A stretch of DNA of 43,153 nucleotides from Spartobacteria bacterium (lineage in GTDB: Bacteria; Verrucomicrobiota; Verrucomicrobiia; Chthoniobacterales; Chthoniobacteraceae): contig JAJPII010000001.1 of assembly GCA_021324825.1 (NCBI GenBank), positions 1-43,153 on the forward strand, written 5' to 3'. The notes below the pieces were generated by a model. The model was given only the letters and a program-made list of their open reading frames with translations. It was not told the origin of the DNA and ran no database searches. A program made the translations under genes and the position numbers. Of this stretch, positions 26,122-33,343 are shown piece after piece; the first letter of the stretch is position 1, and each line of letters starts with the position of its first letter.

Positions 26122-28687
26122 TGACGTAGTCCAGGCTCTGGCCCGGAACGCCCGCTTTTTCGCCGGGCTGATAGCCGCGACTCCACAACTCGGCCTGGGC
26201 GCGGTTGAGATCGTGATCGCGCCAGACGGCTCCGCTGTCCGCGGCTTTGAATCCCGCGGCGGTGAGCGCCCTCCGCATCCCGGACGCCGCGCCCGCGATT
26301 GCGGGGTCGCCCTTCTTTAAAGTTACGACCGGGTATTTGCCGGTCGAAAAAAGCACGGAGACGATCGCGCCCCTTGAAGAGGGATTGATGCGAAAGGTGA
26401 GATCGGTCTTAAGCTTGGGATCGCTCAGCCGACGGGTGGCGATCCAGGACGCGCCTTCGACTTCCTTGGGCAAAATGTCGAAGGTGTTGTCCGACGACCC
26501 GTTGACATCCGTATAAAACGCGCCCTGCGCCTCCACTGGCCGGTCAATGAAGCAAGCGGGGCTGTCCGCGTTGGAACTATGCAGATCCTGAACGAGGGCG
26601 CCGCCATCCTCGGGCCAGGCCCCGTCCGCGGGTTTTTGGTAGACGATCATCCGGTCCTTGCGCCCTCGTTCGTCGGTCACTTCGATAACGTTCCGGCCAG
26701 GCTGAAGCGGCGTTTTCCAAAAGAAAACATTCGCCACCGGTATGCCCGGCGCAGGAATGTCCGGGCCCTTCTTTTGCTTGATCTCCGAGTCCGGCAGCCG
26801 ATAGGCGCCATTCTTGATTATTTCCCGCGGCGTCCCGTTAAGGGTCAGTTGCAACTGGCCGGAGTTGGAATAAGCCTTGACGCCATTGTCCGGCGCGAAC
26901 GAGCGCAGAAAATACTCCCGGTCGCAAAGATGCACCACCGGCTTGCCGGGATTGAAAAACGCCTGGAACAAATAAAAGAGATCCTTCGGCGCGCCCGCCA
27001 GCGTCAGCAGCCCTTTGGTGTTGCGGTTTTTCTTGAACTTCAGGTTGTAGAATTCGCGGAAGTTCCACCAGAAAAACATGGGTCGCTCCGCGACGTCATC
27101 GCGGCAGATGAGTTGCATCCGGTATTCGGTGAATATCCCCGCGTATTCCTCCGGCTCGAACTTATCGACCACCCATTGGAAGGCGCCGTAAGGGACGTGA
27201 TGAGTAATCCAGTCTCCGCAACCCGTTTCGGAGACTTCCGCGTTGATCGGAAGCCGGGCAAACCAGGTATAGTGGCCGCTGTACCAACCATCGTACGTAT
27301 TGTGAGCGACGAAATCGCAATTCCGCGGCTCCTTGTCATTAGCCGCATAGGTGACGAGCCGCAGGCGGTCTTTGTCTTCTTCCCGTAACAAGGCGGCGTA
27401 GTGGCTGACGACATCCACGATGGTTTCGTTGCCGGCGCTCCAGAACAGGATGGATGGATGATTCCAATTCTGGCGCACCATTTCGCGCGTCAGGCGTTCG
27501 CCGTCCGGCGTGACGGTCCTCTCCTCGTTGCCCGGGCCTTTCCAAATCTGCCCCGCGTAACCGTTCTCCGCCCAGACCGCGATGCCCTTTTCATCCGCAA
27601 GGCCGTATTCCAATTCGCGGTGCGGATAATGCGCGAGCCGCGCGGCGTTCACCCCCATGCTCGCCATCCGTTCCCATTCCCAGCGCGAAACGTCATCGCC
27701 CACCGCGTTCCAGTCGTATTCGGTTTGCTCGTGCTTGCAGACCCCGCGGAATTGCACTTGGCGCCCGTTCAGGTAAAAGCGCTTGTTCTTCCACTCGATC
27801 GTCCGGAACCCGGTGTGCTCGGTCAGTTCGTCCGTGACTTTGCCGTCCACGCTTATTTGCGTCCGCACGGTGTAGAGGTTGGGGCTGCCCAAATCCCAAA
27901 GCCGGGGGCTGGCGATCCGGCCCGCCGCTTCGACCGCCGCCGTCTTGCCCGACGCGAGGGTTTGTTGATTTACAAATTCACCGCACGCCGCTCCCGTGGG
28001 GTCGGTCACAAAGAAACGCACCGTGACCGCCGCCGCTTGCGGAAGCGTATTCCTCACCACCACCTTCGCGTCCAGGCTGGCGCCGCCTGGCGTTATATTT
28101 TTCGGAGTCAGATAGACTCCGCTCGACCCCATGTCTGGAAACGCATGCACCGCGCCCGTTTTCACCAGCCACGCCGGCCGAAATATGCCGCCATTGACGT
28201 AATAAAGCGTGGAACGCGAAAAGCAGTTCTCCGTATCGCCAGGACGATTGCTAACCCGCACGTCGAGAATGTTGTCCTGCCCGAACTTGAGCGCCGGCGT
28301 CAGATCGAAACTCGACCTGGAAAACGCCCCTTTGTGCCGTCCGATATGCTGGCCGTTTACATAGACGTCCTTCACCGAAGCGGCTCCCTCCAGAGTCAGG
28401 TAAAAGCATTTGCCGCGGTCCGCCTCGTCCGGGTGAATCGTCTGCCGATACCACCCGGCGGCATCGTCCGGCAACCCCGATTGCCGGAATACGTGCGGCA
28501 CGGTAACCGGCTGCCAGGCGGCCGACGCGGGCGGCGGGCTGTAATGGCCGCCGATGTCAGGGAATGAATCTTCGATAAACCGCCATTGCGCCAGCGGCGT
28601 AACCAAACGCGGCGGCTCGGCAGCAAAGGTGCGGGCGGAACACAGGATTACAAAAAGCAAACCGCACACGGCGTGGCGAAGAATCAT
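26093..28687 (-). CDS. Exported GH2 beta-galactosidase-like glycosidase
   Basis: An 864-residue family 2 glycoside hydrolase with a signal peptide (cleavage near TFAA-EP, residue 24). Domain order: N-terminal jelly-roll with DVYVNGQHIGRHKG, an immunoglobulin-like domain, and the TIM barrel starting near FYLNGRQVQFRGVCKHE. The acid/base Glu is in WSAGNET and the probable nucleophile Glu is in NAEVSETGCGD. About 200 extra C-terminal residues form further beta domains (LQPGRNVIEVTDERG and beyond), common in environmental GH2 enzymes. It would cleave beta-galactosides or related glycans in the periplasm. It stands alone on its strand. The 246-nt stretch upstream (28688-28933) holds no gene I can support. 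Confidence 0.9.
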   Translation of the reverse strand: MILRHAVCGLLFVILCSARTFAAEPPRLVTPLAQWRFIEDSFPDIGGHYSPPPASAAWQPVTVPHVFRQSGLPDDAAGWYRQTIHPDEADRGKCFYLTLEGAASVKDVYVNGQHIGRHKGAFSRSSFDLTPALKFGQDNILDVRVSNRPGDTENCFSRSTLYYVNGGIFRPAWLVKTGAVHAFPDMGSSGVYLTPKNITPGGASLDAKVVVRNTLPQAAAVTVRFFVTDPTGAACGEFVNQQTLASGKTAAVEAAGRIASPRLWDLGSPNLYTVRTQISVDGKVTDELTEHTGFRTIEWKNKRFYLNGRQVQFRGVCKHEQTEYDWNAVGDDVSRWEWERMASMGVNAARLAHYPHRELEYGLADEKGIAVWAENGYAGQIWKGPGNEERTVTPDGERLTREMVRQNWNHPSILFWSAGNETIVDVVSHYAALLREEDKDRLRLVTYAANDKEPRNCDFVAHNTYDGWYSGHYTWFARLPINAEVSETGCGDWITHHVPYGAFQWVVDKFEPEEYAGIFTEYRMQLICRDDVAERPMFFWWNFREFYNLKFKKNRNTKGLLTLAGAPKDLFYLFQAFFNPGKPVVHLCDREYFLRSFAPDNGVKAYSNSGQLQLTLNGTPREIIKNGAYRLPDSEIKQKKGPDIPAPGIPVANVFFWKTPLQPGRNVIEVTDERGRKDRMIVYQKPADGAWPEDGGALVQDLHSSNADSPACFIDRPVEAQGAFYTDVNGSSDNTFDILPKEVEGASWIATRRLSDPKLKTDLTFRINPSSRGAIVSVLFSTGKYPVVTLKKGDPAIAGAASGMRRALTAAGFKAADSGAVWRDHDLNRAQAELWSRGYQPGEKAGVPGQSLDYVIMVKENSAQ

Positions 28688-28933
28688 GACGTCATCGTGT
28701 CTTTATCGGGGGAAGCTCGCCAAACTTAGACACATTCAGGCAGTCGATGTCCAGCGCGGAATATCGACAACGAGGTCGCCGCGACCTTCGGCCAGGCGGG
28801 GGCCGGTCTCCCGGATGATCGCCTGCGAGAAGTGAAGGCCGGATTCGACACGGCTATAGGATACGAAAATGCGCCATGAAATTGTTCGACCAGGCATTCT
28901 GTTGATCTTACTTTATGTCAGAGTCTCAACCAC

Positions 28934-29596
28934 ATGAACAGAATGAATTCCAAAGCGTTGCCTAAAGACATGGAACGGCCTGGCAACAACGCCGCTCAGG
29001 GCAAAAAATCGATGACACCCACTAAGGCTGGCGGATTTTTTTTAAAATCCAAAAAGTGGCGGGAAGAATTGACGAAATTGAGAATAATCATTCTTGACTG
29101 CAAGCTGACCGAAGAATTGAAGTGGGGCAAACCTTGTTACACGTTTCAGAAAAGTAACATAGTTATAATGATTCCATTAAAAGAATGCTGCGCGCTGATG
29201 TTTTGCAAAGGCGCCTTGTTAAATGACGTCCATGGCATTCTGATCAAGCCTGGTGAGAATACGCAGGCGGGGCGCTGGATTAAGTTCGCCTCTGTCCGGG
29301 AAATAGGTGAAATGGAACCCGTCTTGAAAGCCTATATTCATGAAGCGATTGAAGCGGAAAAAGCCGGTTTGAAAGTGAATTATAAAAAGACTTCAGAATT
29401 CATAATTCCTGAAGAATTTCAAAATAAGTTAAATAAAATTTCTGCTTTGAAGACTGCTTTTGACGCATTGACGCCAGGAAGGCAAAGAGCATACATCCTT
29501 TATTTTTCCGCACCCAAACAATCCAAAACTCGGGAGTCAAGAGTTGAGAAATGCATGCGGCAAATTCTCGATGGAAAGGGATTAAATGATCGGTGA
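28934..29596 (+). CDS. YdeI/OmpD-associated family protein (AT-rich)
   Basis: A 220-residue protein ending in LTPGRQRAYILYFSAPKQ and KTRESRVEKC, hallmarks of the YdeI/OmpD-associated family, preceded by a DUF1801-like half (KWREELTKLRIIILDC, ELKWGKPCY). The molecular role of the family is not established. The annotated ATG at 28934 has no ribosome-binding site. ATG 29012 begins MTPTKAGGFF, closer to family N-termini, and has AGGG 10 nt upstream, so the true protein may be 194 residues. Base composition is clearly more AT-rich than every neighbour and codon use differs (many AAA, ATT and GAA codons), which suggests recent transfer. It converges on the DUF4159 gene, 23 nt away. Confidence 0.85.
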   Translation: MNRMNSKALPKDMERPGNNAAQGKKSMTPTKAGGFFLKSKKWREELTKLRIIILDCKLTEELKWGKPCYTFQKSNIVIMIPLKECCALMFCKGALLNDVHGILIKPGENTQAGRWIKFASVREIGEMEPVLKAYIHEAIEAEKAGLKVNYKKTSEFIIPEEFQNKLNKISALKTAFDALTPGRQRAYILYFSAPKQSKTRESRVEKCMRQILDGKGLNDR

Positions 29597-29619
29597 CGCC
29601 GCCAAACGCTCGATATTCC

Positions 29620-30327
29620 CTAGGAACCGCCTTGCAACATCGCATAGAGATAGACGTTCACAAGCATCCTCATGCAAAGTGTATCGTGGCCTGCGACCCG
29701 TTTCATGCCTGCCCAGCCGCACTGCAGACCGCTGGTGCTGATGATCCCCGCCATGCGCGACCCGATGTAGACGCCGTAGAACCCGTGGTCTCCCCACCTT
29801 TCTTGATCTTCGGTATGCGGCGGGCCGCCGGGAAACTTGAAAAAGCAGGAGTAGATTTCGTGATCGGGCGGCAGCAGGAAAAAGCGGACTCCCGGCAAGC
29901 TGTCCGTTAAGACCCGCTTCTGGTTGGCGATGAATACGTCGGGGTCCCCGCGGGTGTTTGGATTGATGCACGCGTCAATCAGCAGGAAGCCGCCTCGTTT
30001 GACGTATTCAGCCAGATTGGCGCGCCCGGTGGAACTGGAGACAAGCGCGATGCTCTGCGAAAAAAGCAGCGGATACGCGCACATCGCCTCGAGGTTTTCC
30101 ACGTCGGCGGAATGCCAGATCCGGTCGATATTCAGCGTCGTCTCATCGCGAAAAAATTGCATCAACCTCGGGTCCGCGGCCGCGTGGGTTCTCCACCACG
30201 GGTTCGGCGTTCTCAACCGCGCCCAGCCTACCTGCTCCCCGCGCAAACCATCGAAATCGCCCGCCTGTGACAGCATGGAAAAGAGCGGGAGCAGGACGAA
30301 GGGGAGCCAGGCTTGATTCTTTTTCAC
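29620..30327 (-). CDS. DUF4159 family protein, second copy
   Basis: A 235-residue exported protein. The GTG at 30327 is preferred: it has a strong Shine-Dalgarno (AAGGGAG) just upstream, lies 8 nt after the preceding stop, and yields a signal peptide (VKKNQAWLPFVLLPLF). DUF4159 proteins have a glutamine-amidotransferase-like fold of unknown activity. Conserved blocks include MCAYPLLFSQS, RGGFLLIDACINPN, PPDHEIYSCFFKFPGG and GLQCGWAGM. It shares these in order with the gene directly upstream, so it arose by tandem duplication. It is the last gene of the eight-gene MoxR operon and converges on the YdeI-like gene. Confidence 0.85.
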   Translation of the reverse strand: MKKNQAWLPFVLLPLFSMLSQAGDFDGLRGEQVGWARLRTPNPWWRTHAAADPRLMQFFRDETTLNIDRIWHSADVENLEAMCAYPLLFSQSIALVSSSTGRANLAEYVKRGGFLLIDACINPNTRGDPDVFIANQKRVLTDSLPGVRFFLLPPDHEIYSCFFKFPGGPPHTEDQERWGDHGFYGVYIGSRMAGIISTSGLQCGWAGMKRVAGHDTLCMRMLVNVYLYAMLQGGS

Positions 30328-30335
30328 GGTCTCCC

Positions 30336-31052
30336 TTATTCCCCCTGCAACATGGCGTACACATAGATATTCACGAGCATCCGCATGCATGCGATATCAT
30401 GCCCCGGGGGCGCGATCATTCTTGCCCAGCCGCATTGCAGGCCGCTGAGGCTGATGATGCCGGCCATGCGCGGACCGATATAGATTCCATAGAGACCATG
30501 TTTCGCCCAGCGTTCGTCATAGCGGTTTTCGCAGAATGTGTGCGGCGGTTTGCCATCGGGGATTTTGAAGAAGCAGCCATAGATTTCATGATTCAGCGGC
30601 AGGGGGATGACGCGCGCCTCGGGGAGCGCTTCGGCCAGAAAGAGCTTTTGCTGTAGGAGAAACAGGTCCGGGTTGGGATTGATGTTGACGTTGATGCACG
30701 CGTCGACCAGCAGAAATCCGCCGCGCCGCATGTATTCGGCGACGTTGTTGCGGCCGGCGCCGTCGTGGATCACCGCGACGCTTTGCGAGAAGAGCAGCGG
30801 ATACGCGCACATTTCGGCAAGGTTTTCGCAGTCGGCGACATACCATCGCGTGGCGATGTTCAGGCTGGTGTTCTCACGGAGGAACTGCATGAGCGTCGGG
30901 TCCTCGGACGCATGGCGCATCCAGTGCAAGTCCGCCGTTTTCAAGCGCGCCCATCCCACGCGCTCGCCGCGTAATTCCGTCAGATCCGCCGCGCGGGCGA
31001 AAAGCCCGCCAAGATTCAGAAACGCCAGGGCGATGAAAGCGAACTTCTTCAT
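30336..31052 (-). CDS. DUF4159 family protein, first copy
   Basis: A 238-residue exported protein with a signal peptide (MKKFAFIALAFLNL, cleavage near ARAA-D). The ATG at 31052 overlaps the stop of the VWA gene by 4 nt and is the correct start; an upstream in-frame start near 31133 lies inside that gene. The DUF4159 domain fills the mature protein: MCAYPLLFSQSVAV, RRGGFLLVDACINVN, PLNHEIYGCFFK and GLQCGWARM. Such genes regularly accompany MoxR, DUF58 and VWA genes in PVC bacteria. Function is unknown; a periplasmic binding or scaffold role is possible because the amidotransferase nucleophile is not evident. Confidence 0.88.
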   Translation of the reverse strand: MKKFAFIALAFLNLGGLFARAADLTELRGERVGWARLKTADLHWMRHASEDPTLMQFLRENTSLNIATRWYVADCENLAEMCAYPLLFSQSVAVIHDGAGRNNVAEYMRRGGFLLVDACINVNINPNPDLFLLQQKLFLAEALPEARVIPLPLNHEIYGCFFKIPDGKPPHTFCENRYDERWAKHGLYGIYIGPRMAGIISLSGLQCGWARMIAPPGHDIACMRMLVNIYVYAMLQGE

Positions 31053-33343
31053 AGAAGGCGAAAGCAGCGCCGCGCGATGAGTTCCGTGCAGTAGAGGCCG
31101 AGCAGCAGGCCGAGCAGCCATGTGGAATGCCACACCGGCCGCACGAACTGGAGCAGCGGTTCGTCTTCCTCGCCGGCGGGCTTTTGAAAGACGGGATCGT
31201 CCCCGATCAATGCGCCGCCGGTGCTCTCCGCCAGGCGTCGCATTCCCTCGACGTCCGCCGGCAGGTTCAGCGTCTCGGTGGTTCTCAATTTGTCAGACAC
31301 CGGAAAAGTGAGGCGGGAGAGGTTTCGCGCCGAGTCGCTCACGCGCACCTCCCAATGCCCGGAGGTTTCGGGCGTGAAGCCGGCTTTCCATCCGGGGCCC
31401 TCGCCCTCCGGAGCCGCATTCAAACGGAGCGGCTTGTGCTCGCCGGAAGGCGAGATCGTTTCGGCCGCCGGCGGCCCGCCCGCGCCCGGCGCATCGACGC
31501 GCAACTCTATCGGCGCATGCACGGCGGGCGACTCGGTCAGTTTTACCACGCGCAGGCCGGCGCCGGTGTCGGGAACGAGCGAGAGCAAAAGCTGTTGCCA
31601 GAATTTCTCCACCGCGTGACTGCCGCTCGGCAGCGACATCTTCCAGCGCCAGAGAAGATCCGTCGTCAAAGCGGCCGCAAAGCCTTCTCCGAACTGCTGG
31701 CGCGCGAGCAATATCCGCGGCGCGCCGCCGTCCTGATCGCCGCTGGTGACCGACAGAATGCTCGCGCCGGGCTTCGCTCCGCGCACTTTTGCGTAACCGC
31801 AAAACTTCGGCAGGCCGGCCGGATCAGCGCCTTCAAAGATCGCCGTCGCGGCGGAACGATTCGCCCCGGGAGGCGGCGCGAACGCCCGCAAAAGCGGCAG
31901 GCCGTCGCGCCGTTCGACATCCCCCTCGAGAACGTTGCCGCCGCTATTGTCGGCATTCGTGATTTGCTCGCGAAAAATCTGCCGGGCGTCCTCCTCGGCC
32001 TGGTCGGGACTGGGCGGTTCGAAGATCACGGGCAACATTTTTTCGATCTCCGTCCCCGCAAAGCGCGCCGCCGCGTCGCCGTCTGGCGCGATGAAGAGGA
32101 CGGCGCCTCCGCCGCGCACGTATTCGAGCAGCGCCTGCTGCTGTCCGGGGGTGAACTGGTCCACAAAGGGGTGCGCGAGCACGATAATCCCGAAGCGCTT
32201 CAACTCGCGCGCGTCCTCGGGCAGGTCGTCCAATGTCGCCTGGTTCGCCATGCCGACTGCCATGCGCACGCGCAGGGCTGGATTCAGGATGGCCGTCATC
32301 CTGAAACTCGGATCGATCTCGAGCGCCGTGCGCAAGAAGCGGAAACCCCATTGCAGGGCGCCCTGGTAGTAAAGAACCTCGACGGTCGTGTGCTTGACGA
32401 CTTGCGTCGTGCATGTGGCGATCTGCTGCTGCACCCCGTCGCCGACGCGGAATTCCAGCTCCATCGCCCCCGCCTCCGCCGCGGTCACCGGCGCCCGCCA
32501 CGGCAGCGTGTTCAGCCCGGGTCGCAGCGGCAGCCGCGCGGAGGCGAGCTTCTTCCCGCCGCTCCAGAGTTCGACCGGCAATTCGCGCGCCTGAATCGCG
32601 CCCGCCTCGAACAGCGCGGAAGCGGTGAATTGCGTGCGACGAAGGACCCGCGGCGGCGCCTTGACCTCGCGGATACCCAGCAACTCGCCGGCGTGCGCGC
32701 GATTTTTCCCGGCGACAAAATAGAGACGGATGCCACGGCGTTGCGCTTCCTGGACGAGCGCGTCGGCGTTGTCTTGCGTCGTGTCCAGCCCGTCAGTCAG
32801 ACAAACGATCGCGGCGGGCCCGCTCTCCATGGTTTTTTGAAGCGCGGAGTAAAGATGCGTCTCCGGGCCGGGCTCGGGCGCGCCCAGCGCGTCGTCCAGA
32901 TTCTTTGCCGGGCTCACGTCGAGCGCGAAACGCTGGTAAGTGATCTTGGGAAAGGCTTCTCTCGCTTCGTTTTCATGCTGTTTCCAGGTGCGCACGGCGC
33001 CGGCGATGCGCGTGCTCCCTCGATAATCCGCTCCGCTCATGCTGGTCGAGCGATCCACGAGCACGGCGAGCCTTTCATGCGGGGAGCGCTCCTGCCGGCT
33101 TCGCGCGACGCGCGCGGGATTTGCGAGGCAGGTCAGGACGGCCAGCACGATCGCCAATCGCAAAACAGTCAGGCTCCAGCGCGCGGCGGGAGAAAGCGCC
33201 CGCAACGTCCGGCGATAAAGCCACACGACGAGAAGCAGACCTGCCGCCGCGAGGATTCCCAAAACCCACCATGCCTCCCACGGCGGGAGCGCCCGGAGCC
33301 ATCCGCCAAACTGCCATTCGAGCGTCTGGGTTGCCGGGGTCAT
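31049..33343 (-). CDS. VWA-domain membrane protein with glutamine-amidotransferase-like domain
   Basis: A 764-residue inner-membrane protein. Two N-terminal helices (about 24-42 and 57-74) are followed by a von Willebrand factor A domain with an intact metal-binding site: Asp97-x-Ser99-x-Ser101 in VLVDRSTSMS, then CLTDGLDTT. Next comes the region typical of 'putative glutamine amidotransferase' proteins (VEVLYYQGALQWGFRFL, ALLEYVRGGGAVLFIAPDGD). A single helix near the C-terminus (WLLGLLLGLYCTEL) closes it. It overlaps both neighbours by 4 nt. In Bat-type systems such proteins form membrane complexes controlled by a MoxR ATPase. Confidence 0.88.
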   Translation of the reverse strand: MTPATQTLEWQFGGWLRALPPWEAWWVLGILAAAGLLLVVWLYRRTLRALSPAARWSLTVLRLAIVLAVLTCLANPARVARSRQERSPHERLAVLVDRSTSMSGADYRGSTRIAGAVRTWKQHENEAREAFPKITYQRFALDVSPAKNLDDALGAPEPGPETHLYSALQKTMESGPAAIVCLTDGLDTTQDNADALVQEAQRRGIRLYFVAGKNRAHAGELLGIREVKAPPRVLRRTQFTASALFEAGAIQARELPVELWSGGKKLASARLPLRPGLNTLPWRAPVTAAEAGAMELEFRVGDGVQQQIATCTTQVVKHTTVEVLYYQGALQWGFRFLRTALEIDPSFRMTAILNPALRVRMAVGMANQATLDDLPEDARELKRFGIIVLAHPFVDQFTPGQQQALLEYVRGGGAVLFIAPDGDAAARFAGTEIEKMLPVIFEPPSPDQAEEDARQIFREQITNADNSGGNVLEGDVERRDGLPLLRAFAPPPGANRSAATAIFEGADPAGLPKFCGYAKVRGAKPGASILSVTSGDQDGGAPRILLARQQFGEGFAAALTTDLLWRWKMSLPSGSHAVEKFWQQLLLSLVPDTGAGLRVVKLTESPAVHAPIELRVDAPGAGGPPAAETISPSGEHKPLRLNAAPEGEGPGWKAGFTPETSGHWEVRVSDSARNLSRLTFPVSDKLRTTETLNLPADVEGMRRLAESTGGALIGDDPVFQKPAGEEDEPLLQFVRPVWHSTWLLGLLLGLYCTELIARRCFRLL

